Assembly: GCA_009823505.1 (NCBI GenBank)
Contig: VZQC01005904.1
Span: 7,794 to 71,793, forward strand
Reading direction: 5' to 3'
DNA from: Rhizomys pruinosus
Lineage: Eukaryota; Chordata; Mammalia; Rodentia; Spalacidae
DNA length: 64,000 bases
Below the pieces are notes generated by a model, which did no database searches, was not told the origin of the DNA, and saw only the letters and a program-made list of their open reading frames with translations. Shown piece after piece: positions 38,980-51,402 of the stretch. Position numbers and translations under genes: made by a program. How positions within the stretch are numbered: position 1 is the first letter of the stretch; each line of letters opens with the position of its first letter.

Positions 38980-39132
38980 GCTGTATCTTTTCTCTTTTGG
39001 TGTCCAGTTCTTTGTCTTGCTCTCCTTGATTTGTTTTGAGGCAGGGTCTCATGTAGTCCAGGATGACCTGATTATCCTGCCTCTTCCCCGCAAGGGGTAG
39101 GATTAGCAGACATGCACCACCAGACCTGGTTC
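38980..39132 (-). mobile_element. Old B1 SINE
   Basis: Antisense B1 pieces TTTGAGGCAGGGTCTCATGT and GACATGCACCACCAGACCTGG. Confidence 0.7.
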
Positions 39133-39139
39133 ATGTGGT

Positions 39140-39960
39140 CACTTTCAGTCCATAAGAATGCAATTGATTTTTGTGTAATGTCATATTCTATAGCCTCACT
39201 GAATCCTAGAAAGCTTTTAAAATATATTTATTAGGCTGGGGAGATTGCTCCATGGATGAAGCACTTGCCATGCAACAGTGAAGACTGCAGTTCAGATCCC
39301 TAGACCCTACATAAGGCCAGATGTCATAATGCATGTCTGTAATCCCAGCATGCCTACAGCAGGATGGGAGGTGTCCTCTGATCAACATTGCTTATACCTG
39401 CTCACACATACATAGAACATGTACAAGACACACACATACGCAAAGTAGATTTCTTGAGAGATCTATGTAGACACTCAAGTAATCTGTGGATATAGAATAC
39501 TTTATTTGTTTTCTTGCCCTATTGCACTGGCCAGAACTTCTAGTTGGACAGAAGTGGTAAGAGCAGTCTTGGGGATAAAGCCTTCTGTCTTTAATCATTA
39601 AATATGTTAGCTGTAGGTATTTGCAGATACTGTAGAAAAGGTAGGAAATTTTATCCTTGCTCCTAGATTACAGAGTTTTCATTTTGAGGAATGGGAGTTG
39701 GATTAAAATGAAATATTTATTTTGTATCATGATTCTGTTAGCCTGTTGACATGGGGTATTATGTTATTTGATTTACATTGTTGATGCTATCTTGTGCCTG
39801 GGATAATTTCTACTTGGTCAGGACATATGATCTCTATACACTGTTGGATTGGATTTTCCAGTATTTTGTTAGGAGATTTTACACCTTGAGAGGTGGCCAT
39901 TGTTTTCACTAAAGCTTTCTGGTGTTCATATGAGGTGAGTTGGAAAGTAGTTCCTCCTCT
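39140..39960 (-). mobile_element. Old L1M ORF2 region, antisense, split by a B4-like SINE
   Basis: AATGCAATTGATTTTTGTGT, CTATTGCACTGGCCAGAACT and GGGATAATTTCTACTTGGTC correspond to antisense L1 reverse-transcriptase sequence. A sense B4-like SINE (about 39232-39425) interrupts it. Confidence 0.8.
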
Positions 39961-40163
39961 TCAGTTTTCAAGAAGAAAATAAGTAAAATTACTCCTAAGT
40001 TGTTGTGATTATGGGTATGAAAAGCATTTGTGCTGTCCTTTTGTTATTCTTTTCACTTGCCATGCTGACAATGAGGCGGGTTCGCTTTGCTAACAGGCTT
40101 CTATGTTGCTTATTCACCCTTCCTGGAGCCTCATGAGTGACCAGACTTTCCTTGGTGCACTTT

Positions 40164-40391
40164 TTTTTCTTTATGTGTATGAATGTACTGTCTGCATGTA
40201 GGTTTGTGCATCTGTGTCGTGCAATGCCGCAGAGGTCAGAAGAGGGTGTCGGATTCCCCTGGAACTGGAGTTCTCCTGGAATTGGAGTTACAGATGGTTC
40301 TTAGCTGTCCATGTGGGTGCTGGGGATCGAACCCAGGTCCTCTGCAAGAGCAGTCGGCGCTCTTAACTGCTAGGCCATTGCTCCAGCCCCA
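40164..40391 (-). mobile_element. Young B2 SINE, A subtype
   Basis: Full antisense copy; target duplication CCTTGGTGCACTTT at 40150-40163 and 40392-40405. Confidence 0.96.
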
Positions 40392-40950
40392 CCTTGGTGC
40401 ACTTTCTTTCTGTCTGTTGGGGATTCCCAGCTAGAGGCTTCCACAGCACCATCTGGGCTACTTGGAAGGGAATGAGATGGGCAGGGCCGGTCTTCAGTGC
40501 TGAGGCCCCCAGTAGACCTCCTCTTTTCCCCTTTGAGTTTTTCTGTGCTTTGCATGCAACATTTGTCCAGATTCTGTTATGATCGACAGGGAGATCCTAG
40601 GAATGGAGCTGTGGAATGTCAGTATTGGGTCACATCAGAGTGGCGTCCACTGGCTTTGGCCACAGAGACTTCTAATCTTAGAAATCACCTCTTTTAGACC
40701 TTTAGCATTAGAAAGACTGTAATCCATGCTACTTTTCCAGATAATAACTGTAGTAAATTGTCATTCTGTCACTTGTCATGTGTGACTTAGTTGTGTGCCC
40801 TCAGGCTGAACTGCTGCTTCAAAATATCCATCTTTCCTGAAACATGAGAGTAGCCGAGTCTGATTTTATGTCTTAGGGGGACTTGTTAAAGAAAAATCAC
40901 AGTCTTATTAGAATTGTATACTTGGATTATAAGATAGAAAAAAAGATAGA

Positions 40951-41038
40951 CTGTCCATTGATTTGTCTTGGTTTATTCGAAAGAGGCTTATGGTCTGTCC
41001 ATTGATTTGTCTTGGTTTATTCGAAAGAGGCTTATGGT
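40951..41038. repeat. Perfect 44-bp tandem duplication in Bcl2l11 intron 2
   Basis: 40951-40994 and 40995-41038 are identical and begin CTGTCCATTGATTTGTCTTG. Identity suggests a very recent duplication or an assembly artefact. Confidence 0.95.
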
Positions 41039-41243
41039 AGGTTTTAGGATGTGCTCCTGCTTAGAATTTCTGCTGTGTGGTGGACATCAGTGCCTTGCTA
41101 CTTGATATACTTTGAAGACCTTGTGTCAGAGCCCTTAGCAGTGCCTGGGCTTAGAAGCCAAGACTGCTGTCCCTCTCTGTGCAAGTTGATACCATGACAC
41201 AAGCCGAACATTAGCCTCTTGAGCCTCCCAGACTCCCAGACTT

Positions 41244-41267
41244 GGGGCTGGGCTGGGCTGGGCTGGG
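41244..41267 (+). repeat. GGGCT pentamer run, G-quadruplex motif
   Basis: Five G3 runs separated by CT fit the G3+N1-7 quadruplex rule on the sense strand, so the motif would be present in Bcl2l11 pre-mRNA. Confidence 0.85.
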
Positions 41268-41403
41268 TTATGAGCTCCAGGCCACTGCAAGTTCTCAGAC
41301 TCAGGCACTGGGCTGAGGGACTAGTTAGTGCCCCCTTCTCTTTTCAGAAATGCTAGCAAATATTTATTCAGATATTTCAAAGTGTGTTTAGAAAATCACC
41401 CTC

Positions 41404-41649
41404 GGGGGCTGGAGAGATAGCCTAGCGGTTAAGAGCACCGACTGCTCTTGCAGAGGACCTGGGTTCGATCCCCAGCATCCACATGGTGGCTAAGAACCAT
41501 CTGTAACTCCAATTCCAGGAGAACTCCAGTTCCAGGGGAATCTGAGACCCTCTTCTGACCTCCGCGGCATTGCACAACACGGGTACATAAACCTACATGC
41601 AGACAGTACATTCATACACATACAAAAATAAAATAAAAAAAAAAAGAAA
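41404..41649 (+). mobile_element. Young B2 SINE, A subtype
   Basis: Full sense copy with A-rich tail; target duplication GAAAATCACCCTC at 41391-41403 and 41650-41662. Confidence 0.97.
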
Positions 41650-41799
41650 GAAAATCACCCTCAATCCTAAAGAATAAGAGAATCTAAATTATTATTCGTC
41701 CTTTGACAGAATATAAATACCACTTTATTTTTCAAACTAGATTTTTTTTAAGGTGAAAAAATTGTTGATGGTAGCAAGTTTGGTTTTTATGATACATTA

Positions 41800-42026
41800 A
41801 TTTGTTAAACATAACAGCCGTGTGTCTGTATAAGGGGGTATACACACATGTTTGGGAGTGCTGGAGCAGATCCAGTGCAGAGATGTTGGATCCCCTGGAG
41901 CTGGAGTTTAGAGGTGGTTGTAAGGTGCCCAACATGGGTGCTGGGAACAGAACTTGGGTCCTCTGGAAGATCAGTATGTACTTTTAACTGATGAGCACTC
42001 TTTAACTGATGGGCCATCTCTCCAGT
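41800..42026 (-). mobile_element. Older B2 SINE
   Basis: Antisense, diverged; ends GGGCCATCTCTCCAGTATG with a small duplication of CTTTAACTGATG in the head. Confidence 0.85.
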
Positions 42027-44170
42027 ATGTAAGTTTTGTTTTTAAAGAAGTTCATATGAATAAAAATTTAGGAGAAAAATGTATCAAGCTGTGAGTCGAG
42101 TCTGCTGTCCTCAGGCTTACTGGTGTATGCCTTCCTACAACTGCAAAATTCATAACCAGAACAGATCTAACAGTACCTATTGCAAATCTGGCTCTCGGTC
42201 TTTCTTTTTGGCTTACCCAGCAGCTGTCACCAGGCATGCATGTCTTGTTTGTGTGATTTGCATACTTTGAGCTAGTCAAGATTTTGTCTTTCTGATATCA
42301 AGCTGTTAGCTTGCCATCGGCTGTCTTCCAGGTAGACATTGTTCCTTAATTGACTTCTTTTGGGGATCTGCCTTTACATTTTCTCAAAATAGGACATCTC
42401 CATCCCATAGGACCCTTTTGTCCGCCCTTCTTGACCACATCCCCCTGCAGGCTGTGCATCTGCCCCGGGCAGGTCTCAGTGGGATCTTGGTTGCTTCTAT
42501 GCCCACCCAGGGACTTCTGTGGAGCTGTCAGCTTGTCTGAGCTTCAGTGTCCTCATCCACCCGTTGAGGACCCAAGTGCATGTCTCTGCATACTATGATA
42601 GGTTGAAAATAAGCCTGTAGACAGAAGGCTCCTTGCCTCAGCGAGTGTCCTTGCTGGCTGGATGTACAGCAGGGTTGCCTCCTGTTGTCTGTGGAAGAAG
42701 CCGCGATTCCGGGAGCACAGCAGTGTGTATGTATAGGAATGCTACTGTGGAGAATTCAACAAGCAAAAAGGGAAATTTTTTTCTAGGAACTGGCTTCTTC
42801 TCTAGTCTACTGGTGAACCCGAACTTCAGACTTCACCCCCAAAAGAACCTTGGTTTGTTGGCAAGTCTTTGGACCCTAGAGGAACATCTGGAAACACCAC
42901 CCACCCCAGCACTTCCTGGCCTAGGGCAGAATCTCACCACCTGCTGAAGACGGCCCATTGATTTGGTAGAAATTTGACTAGAGTTCAGAAATGTGTATTT
43001 GGAAAAAGAAAAGTCTTCAGATGAGAGACCAAGAACTACTTTCCCCTGCAGTTCAGAGTTCTGTAGTGCTTTTCGAAATGAGAGGGGTACATCAGTCATA
43101 TTCACACTCCATGCTGATAATGTGACATGAAGTCTTGTGGTAGAAAGTTCCAGCAAATGAGCCCGTGGAATCCTGTTCCTATCACCAAGGTAGTTCTTCC
43201 CTGAAGTAGAGTACAGAGACCACGGTGTAGTTGGAGCACAGGAGGTCAGCTCCAGTGTGATCTGTTACACTACGTTTTAAAGAATGGGAGTCCAGCTGTT
43301 CTGCCTAGGGTAGGAGCTTCTTAGGCAACAGCTGCCCTGCAGCTGGTTCTGTACCCCTGACCCCCCACGAGGGGTAAGGGGCATACAGGTGGAGATGAAT
43401 GCTGGGTGCCTGTACAGATGAGAGACCTTCACACCACCAGAGCAGACTTCACTGTAAACTCAGACGGTGACAGCAGCCTCCCTACAGCACAGCTGGCATT
43501 CATGATCACAGGAACTTATTTCACTCTATTTGAGAATTTAGCTCTATGAGCAGGACATGGCACAATTAGTAGTATTTGAATAAATTGACCTGTTTTATTG
43601 GAATCTACCTCAGACTTACCCGCTGGGCAGAAGTAAAGTGTGGGGAAGTTGGCCCGACAGGTCAGCAGTGAAGGAAGTAGTTCCTGCCCATTCCTGCATA
43701 TGGTCTGCCTGGCCGGTCCTGTATGTGGTCTACCCTCGTTCTTGCGGCTGTCTTCTTTTACAGCAGCATTTAGTCATTTGGGCCTTTCTTTTTGTTATGG
43801 GGGCTGGCCGGGGGCCTGCAGCCTTTGAGGCAGCCCCTTCAGCCTGGATGTGCCTAATGTGCTTGCTGAAGGTGCATAAGCATTCAGAGTTTGGGGAGGA
43901 TTCACAAGGCTCTGCCAGGACAGAAGTGCATTTTAGGGACATTCAAATCATTAACTGTCCAAGTACAATGATTACATCTCTGCATTAAGCAAAATAATGT
44001 CTGGAATTGAGGTTAAAAATGTACTCTTTTCCTACAAAATAGATAAAGAGAAGCAGCTACCTTTTGTGAATTTCTTTAATTACAACTGGTACATCTGTGT
44101 TGAATTACTGCTTCACTTTGTATATCACTGTTATGAATTCTAAGTTTGTAACTAAGGGTTTTTCCCTTTT

Positions 44171-44205
44171 TATTTTATTTATTTATTTATTTATTTATTT
44201 ATTTN
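44171..44205. repeat. (TTTA)n run ending in a single N
   Basis: Eight ATTT units abut N at 44205, after which B1 sequence starts abruptly; likely a collapsed or mis-joined assembly point. Confidence 0.85.
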
Positions 44206-44560
44206 AGGCCAGCCAGGTCGACATAGTGAGTTCGGAACAGGACACACTGGGGCTACAGGGAAACCGACCTCAAAAAAGACCACATGGATCTTTGTGAGTT
44301 CGAGGCCAGCCTGGTCTACAAAGCAAGTTCCAGGACAGCTGGGACCACAGGGAGACCCTGTCTCGAAAAGACAAAAAAAAAAAAATGTAATAAAAGCCAG
44401 GTGTGGTGGTGCATGCCTTTAATCCTAGCACTCAGGAAGCAGAGCCAGGCAGATCTCTGTGAGTTCAAGGCCAGCCTGGTCTACATAGTGAATTCCAGGC
44501 CAGATGGGGCTACAGGGAGACCCTGTCTCAAAATGACCAAAAAAATAATAATAATAATAT
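44206..44560 (+). mobile_element. Three B1 SINEs in a row, two truncated
   Basis: A 5'-truncated B1 (44206-44278), a second 5'-truncated B1 (44283-44385), and a full B1 (44394-44560) with AATAAT tail, all in sense orientation. Confidence 0.9.
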
Positions 44561-44609
44561 TCACTTACTGTTTTTTGCTTACAAGGAAAATATTCATAAC
44601 TTTTATTTA

Positions 44610-44776
44610 TTTATTTTGTTTGTTTGTTAGTTTGTTTGTTTGAGTCAGGGTCTCCCTATATCCCCAGCTGGCCTGGAACTCACTTTGTAGACCAGGCTGG
44701 CCTTGAACTCACAAAGATCCGCCTGCCTCTGCCTCCCAAGTGCTGGGATTAAAGGTGTGCACCACCACTCCCAGCA
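44610..44776 (-). mobile_element. B1 SINE
   Basis: Antisense B1 with GTTT-rich tail, facing the sense B1 at 44394-44560. Confidence 0.95.
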
Positions 44777-44835
44777 CCTACTACCAGTTTTAAATCCCAT
44801 AGTGGAAACAATTAACTCTGGTGTAATCCAGAAGT

Positions 44836-45006
44836 TTTGTTTTGTTTTGTTTTGTTTTTTGGTCTTTTTTGAGACAGGGTCTCCCTATAGCCCCCAAGCT
44901 GTCCTGGAACTCACTATGTAGACCAGGCTGGCCTTAAACTCACAGAGATCCGCCTGGCTCTGCCTCCCAAGTGCTGGGATTAAAGGCGTGCACCACCATG
45001 TCCAGC
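44836..45006 (-). mobile_element. B1 SINE
   Basis: Antisense B1; flanked by GAAGTTTT copies (about 44831 and 45007). Confidence 0.95.
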
Positions 45007-45054
45007 GAAGTTTTTGTATTATAATTGTATTATAATTTAATTCTTATACTCCCC

Positions 45055-46848
45055 TGTCCCAGTTACTTTCTGTTGCTGTGATTAAAAAAAAAAAAACCCT
45101 AACCAAAACCAACTTGGGGAGGAAAGGGTTTATTTTATCTCCCAGGTCACAGTTCACCACTGAGGGAAATCAGGAAGAAACTGAGGCACAGACCATGGAG
45201 GAATGCTGCTTACTGGCTCCCTCCTCTGGCCCATGCTCAGCCTGCTTTCTTACATAACACAAGACCACCTGCCCAAGGATGGCACTGCTCACAGTGGGCT
45301 GGGCCCCTCCCATGTCACTCAACAATCAAGCAAATCGCCCCCAGACATGGCCAGAGGCCAATCCAGTGGAGGAAGTTCCTTAGTGGAGGTTCCCTCCCCC
45401 CAGATGTGTCAAGTTGACAACTGAAGCTATCAAGCACAATTGACCCCTCGTCAACTTGACACACAAATGCATCACTGTTAAACCACAGCCTTTCCATTTT
45501 TTAGCCCCCAAATCTCATGTTAATATTTACAGTATAAAATAGTATGGCTTTAAAAGTCCCACAGAACTTCAAAAGTTCAAAGTCTGTTTAAAAATTCCCC
45601 TAAAGGTGGGCTCCTGTAAAATCCAAAACAGGTTACATACTATCTTATTTCAAAAGGGAAGAACCAGGCACACTAAGTTAACCGAAGTCCAGCAGTGCAG
45701 CTCAGTGTTGGACACCTGGGATTCACTCAGGATCTTCTGGGCTCCAAAGGGTTTGGGTGGCTCCACTTCTCTGGCTCTGCCATCCACAGCACACACAGCT
45801 TATCTTGTAGGGTCAGGTCAGCTCCACTCCATGCTTGCCACTGCCCGTGATTGTCCTATGGTCCTCGCATCTCCTGAGTTGGCCCCTTCACAAATGGCCT
45901 CTCAAGGTACCAGACCTTCGATTTATTCCTTGGCCCTTTCAGTCCTAGAGGTCTTCACTGCAACCGAGGTTCGGCCTTCATTAGCAGCCTCTCCTGGCCT
46001 CTCACAGTGCAAAGCCTCAGATTTGTTCCACAACTCCTTGACACCTTCAACACCAGTACCGCCTTGGGAGGCATTGCCAAGTTCTGCTGCCTGTTGGATA
46101 TGCATCCTTGGCCACTTCTAGAACATAGCTTCTATATGCTGATCCTGAGGAAGGAGGGTCATTCATTGGTGCCGATCTCTTGTTACTCACAGCTGATTTT
46201 TCAGTCTCAGCTGACCAGCATCAGTTATCCCAGTAAAGCACAAAAAATTTTACTTCCAAAAATTCTTAATTCTAAATATGCCATACAAACAGCCCTAGTT
46301 AGAGGCTCTGTTTTTCCCTCAAAGCTTCAGGAGCCCGGCCTCTACACCGATACCTTTACAGCGTTGTCTTCCAAGTTCCTACAAAACAGCTCGCAGAGTT
46401 CCAAGCACTTTTCCAGTCCAAAGCTTCAAAAGTGTCCACAATCCTCCCAGACACAGCTCAGGTTCATCACACGTCAGCCATATCCCACTCTTTGGTACAA
46501 ATTTCTGTCCTAGTTAACTTTCTAATGATGTGATAAAAACACTGACCAAAACCAACTTTATCTCCTAGGTCATAGTTCATCACTGAGGGAACTCAGGGCA
46601 GGACCTTAGCCACAGGCCATGAAGGAACAGTACTTGCTGGCTTGCTCCCCTGGCCTGTGCTCAGCCTGCTTTCTTATATAACAAAGAACCACCTGACCAT
46701 GGGTGGCACTGTTCACAGTGCCCTGGAACCTCCCATGTTACAAATCCCTCACAGACTTGGCCACAAGCCAGCCAGGTGGAAGAAAGAACTCAGTTGAGAC
46801 TCTGAGGCTCCCTCTGGAATGTCAGGTTGACAGCTGAACCCATCATCC
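45055..46848 (+). mobile_element. Composite rodent element with direct terminal repeats
   Basis: Left repeat 45055-45438 (TGTCCCAGTTACTTTC to CTATCAAGCACA) and right repeat 46506-about 46848 (TGTCCTAGTTAACTTTC onward) lie in the same direction around a 1.07 kb middle. The middle contains internally similar phrases on CTCTGGCCT/CTCACAGTGC and has no gag, pol or other recognisable coding domain; no standard primer-binding site or polypurine tract was seen. Similar composite repeats are common in mouse. Confidence 0.7.
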
Positions 46849-48601
46849 TGCGAGGCGCGCACGCACAAACACACTGTTGAGTTTGTTTTTGGTTTTTGTC
46901 TAGAAGCAATTTATAGTGATGGAAAGGTTAGTAACTTTACCTTTTAGCATTCTTTATTTCTGAAAAGTAATCTTAAGGGAATTCATATGTTCCCGGTTGC
47001 ATGTTGCATAATTGTGTTTGAAGGGTGGAGAGAGGGATAGACTCTCCCTAAGTATCTCAGGCAGGCCTCAAACACACTGTGTAGCCCAGGTCTTCCTAGG
47101 GCTAGGATACCCATGTAAGCACGCCCAGCTAGAGATCACCTTGGCTTTGCAGCGCTGGGATCAATCCAAGGCCCTGCTCACCCCTGCTAGTTAAGAGTCC
47201 CCCTTCTGTAGTCCCCTCCCAGCCCAAAGCACACTTCTAGTTTCTTGTGGTGCTGAAGCTGGGCCCCAGGCCCTTGTGCTCATTGGGTAAGCACTCTACT
47301 ACTGAACTTGTTCTCCAGCTATTTCAAAGAAGGCCTAAAGTGTTCCTTTTATTGTTTAGTGGAGTGAATGGTGTCACAAGCTGCTTCTCCTTGCAGTAAT
47401 TGGGATATCTATAAAAACAAGGACAAGGCTGGCCTTCACTTGACATTGAATTTGGGGGATGTTTGCCTATTAAAATAAGATGCAGAGTCACATCCACCTA
47501 ATATTCTGAACACAGAGACTGTAGACTAGAGGATCGCTTACTGAGACAGGGCCTGTTCAAAGAATCCCAAGACCCAAAAGTCCTGTCTGGTATTCTGCCC
47601 TGGCCAGTGTGTGTAGAGGACACTGCTATGTACCTTGGAGAGCTTGATTCCAGGAGCGTATGGCATGAGGGGAGCATCGTTATGGTGGTAGGATCTGCCC
47701 AGGGCATGTAGCACATGAGAGGAGCTACTGGCTTCTCACCATGCCTGGGGTGTGTGCTGGCAGCTTCATTAATGAAAGGAGAGGTGATGACGTTTTAGTT
47801 ACCAAAAGAGAACTCTTTCATACTCAGGACCCTTCAGTGGAGACTACAATGCCTTAAGAAAGAGGGACACCTGACTCTAGTTGTGATCAAAAGGAGCTGA
47901 GCAGCTGGGTGACCTGTGGCAGAGTGTTCCTGCCCAGTCTCCCACCTGCTGCCAGGTGCTGGGATTCTGCTGGGACTGGGCTGTCCTTGGACATGGGCAT
48001 TATAATTTGAGCTCCTGCCATGCCTCCGGCTTCTAATGCTAGTGTGTGTTTGGAGGGCAGGTAGAAGAGATAAAAAAGGCTTCTGGTGCTGAATCAGAAA
48101 TGAATAGAAAGTCCTCACCCCAATCTTAGAAAGGCCCCAGTACATTTGGACTCCTTGCAAAAAACAGATTGTGCTGAAAGCCTCATGAGTACGACTTTCT
48201 TTCTACAACTTCCCAGCCTTGGTAGCCAGGTCCTGTCCAAATCAAGACTGGAAATCTATGCAAGCAGCTTGTTTGGACTTCCCAGCCCAGTGCGTACCAC
48301 AAAGTGGTAGGAAAGTGCAGGCTTTGTCTCCTGGACTTCGTTACCGAGCGTTGTGTTCAACAGCTGATTGTAAGGTGCTGTCTTGAATTCATGTGACAAC
48401 CACAGGCTTGACACAGATGTCCACAGAGAAAAGTGGATTGAGGCAGTGTTGATCTCTGCTTGCGTGCTAGCACATTATAGTCATCTCCCTTCTCTAGTTT
48501 GATTTTTGTGTGTGTATGTGTTCATGTCTCTGCAGTAGAAGTCAGAGGTGTTGTGTGTCTTCCTTAATCACTCTGCACCTTAGTTTTAAAATGAGACAGG
48601 G

Positions 48602-48737
48602 TAGCCAGGTGTGGTGGTGTACACCTTTATGGGAGGCAGAGGCTGGCGGATCTCTGTGAGTTTAAGGCCACCCTGATCTACAGAGTGAGTTCCAGGACAG
48701 CCAGAGCTACAGGGAGACCCTGTCTCAAAAAGACCAA

Positions 48738-48773
<36 letters not shown>
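48602..48773 (+). mobile_element. B1 SINE with (AAT)n tail
   Basis: Sense B1 from AGCCAGGTGTGGTGGTGTAC to CAAAAAGACCAAAAT; ATGAGACAGGGTA flanks both sides (48592 and 48774), the target duplication. Confidence 0.95.
48738..48773. repeat. (AAT)n microsatellite
   Basis: Twelve AAT units forming the tail of the upstream B1. Confidence 0.95.
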
Positions 48774-48774
<1 letters not shown>

Positions 48775-50689
48775 TGAGACAGGGTAAAAACACAACAAAT
48801 AATAAATAAATAATAAGACAGAGACTCCTACTGAACCAGAGGCTCACCGATTCTACTAGACTGGTTGGCTGTTAGGTCCCAGGGATCTCCTCTCGCTAAC
48901 CCCCAGTGCTGGGGTTACAGCACATACTGCCATGCTTGGCTTTTCCCATGGGCACTAGGCATCCAAGCTCACGCCCTCAAGCTTGCACAGCTGCACTTTA
49001 CTGCCTGAGCAACGTGTCTTCCTCTAGCCCTTTATTTACATGTCTGATAGTTTGCATTGTCACTCAGTGGCTTAGAAGAGTTGATAGGCTTGTTTATCAA
49101 TGGATAAAATAATGCAAGTTAAAAAGTAGATCTGGAAGGAGGAGGAGGGAGGGAGGCCTAGTTTCTGGCTGATTCTGTCACTACTAGAGGTGCAGCCACT
49201 GCACTCACACCTCAGTGACAGCATCAGCGCTCCTTTGCCTTTGGGCTAACTGGGAAGACAGGATAACCTGGCCCCTAGCTGGGCGTTTGCACACTGGTTA
49301 GTTGCTTTCTTCCTCTTGTGAGCTGTGGGTAAGTCTGGATGGATATTTCTGAAGATGGTTAAGTAAGCAGGTTATTGTGTTGTTTAGACATCCTCAGTTA
49401 TTTCCCCCAGTCAACATTGAGCTTCGGAGCCGCCACCAGCAGACAGTGCCCCTCTACATATCTTTAGAGTAATTCTGTTAGAATTACTTTGGAACCAGAT
49501 TAAGTCTACCAGGAAGTGGGTTGGGGGGGTCCTTTATATGTGTGGGTGGTCCACAGTTTCCTCAGGGACAGAGATCTGAAGCCCTAAGATAACCGAAAGA
49601 AGGATCTTTTCATTCCCACAGTCTGTGCTTAAGACTGTCGGAAGTTCCCCTTGGTGTGTTCTGTTGTATATTTAAGCAGCCATTTCTTTAAAGTCACACA
49701 TTCAGTGGCTCATTGGAGATCAAGAAATGTTTTCCCTGTTCAGGAATTGAATAATTCATGCTGGTTACTTTAAAAACTATTCTTGATTTTACCCAGGTAT
49801 TTGGAGATTAAGCCCTCTAGAGACACAGGAGTGAGTGAGGTGCTCTGCAAGTTTTGATTAGGCTCCCAGTACTGCACTAGAACCCTTAGGGTGACTGGGG
49901 CTTTAAGCCAGCCTATTCCCCGGCTGAGATCCAGTCAGGAAGGCATCCCAGGATATGTGTGTGTGTCTTGTCCCAGCAGTATTGCAGGTGAGGGTGGCTG
50001 GGTTCAGATTGAGTGTTAGTGTCATTATGTGACCTTAATTCTTTGAAGGTGTTGGTGTTTATATCCTGTGGTAAGAGCTATTGGACATTCAAAAAAATTC
50101 AAAAGTTTAGCTTGACTGGTGGTGACCTCCTTACAAATTGGCGGTCTTGTTACTGTCTTTTCCTGCTTTGGCTGGTACTACAGAGAATCATCTCTGAAAG
50201 TCCCAGTGTGATTTTAGTACCAGTCTCTTAACCACAATATGAATTCTTTCTGTTCCCGAGTTTTTAAGATGTTATATTACCTTGTGAATTAGAAAGTAGT
50301 TTATCTAAGTGACAAGCATCTTGAGTCACTAAGGCCCTTTGGCATTACAAATGCCTTCCTCTTTCCTGTCTACATGCACAGAAATATGGATTGGTATTTT
50401 TGCCATAGGATTTCAGAAAAACTGTTGTTTTGAATTTGGTTGAAAATTGAGTAGGCATAGGACCCTTGGCAAAGCCGTATGTGTCTGACTCAGCACATAA
50501 GAAAGTTTGGTTAGTGGCATTTGGTAAGCGTAAGGAGGAAGAGACCTGGACCAGGAAGTCCCCTTTGGCACAGGCTGGAGCTTTACTGGGGTTGGGGCTT
50601 AACACTAGTTACATCTCAAACACATAGTGTTTCATTGGCTTCATTTTGTTTGTCTCTATGCCAGGTTTATAGGGTGAATATATTTTATT

Positions 50690-50885
50690 TTTTTAAATAT
50701 ATTTATCATTTTATGTGTATGACTGTATTGCCTGCATGTATGTAAGTGTACCCATGTCATGCAATGCCCACAGAGGTCAGAAGAGAGCATCACATCCCCT
50801 GGAACTGGAGTTAGGATGGTCGTTAGCCACCAAGTGAGTGCTGGGAATTCAACCCAGGTCCTCCGCCAGAGCAGCCAGTGCCTGA
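50690..50885 (-). mobile_element. Older B2 SINE
   Basis: Antisense copy with single CTGGAACTGGAGTTAGGATG block; head truncated. Confidence 0.88.
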
Positions 50886-50941
50886 AATACTTTCTTAAAT
50901 ACTGAAACTACATGTTTTTTTTAATTCGAAACTACATGGTT

Positions 50942-51194
50942 TTTTTAAATTTTTTAATTAATTTTATTTATTTCTGTATGTGTATGAATGTACTGTCTGC
51001 ATGCAAGTTTGTGCACCCGTGTCGTGCAATGCCGCGGAGGTCAGAAGAGGGTCTCGGATTCCCCTGGAACTGGAGTTCTCCTGGAATTGGAGTTTCAGAC
51101 GGTTCTCGGCCGCCATGTGGGTGCTGGGGATTGAACCTGGGTCCTCTGTAAGAGCGGTCGGCGCTCTTAACCGCTAGGCCATCTCTCCAGCTCC
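50942..51194 (-). mobile_element. Young B2 SINE, T subtype
   Basis: Full antisense copy; imperfect flanking duplicate CGAAACTACATG / CGAAACGACATG. Confidence 0.95.
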
Positions 51195-51249
51195 GAAACG
51201 ACATGTTTTAAGAGTAAAAAATGCACCTTGTCAGAATTTTCCTTTGAAG

Positions 51250-51402
51250 TATTTATTTATTTATTTATTTGAAACATGGCTCACTATGTACCTTTGGTTG
51301 GCCTGGAACTCGCCATGTAGATCAGACTGGCCTGGAACTCACAGAGATCCACCTGCCTCTACCTCCTGAGTACTGAGATTAAAGGTGTATGCCACCACCC
51401 TT
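51250..51402 (-). mobile_element. B1 SINE, diverged
   Basis: Antisense B1 with (TATT)n tail; flanked by CCTTTGAAG copies. Confidence 0.88.

Noticed and set aside
45606..46513. Overlapping + strand ORFs of 171 and 168 codons
   Set aside because: They lie inside the middle of the composite repeat 45055-46848 and shift frame between them; no recognisable domain.
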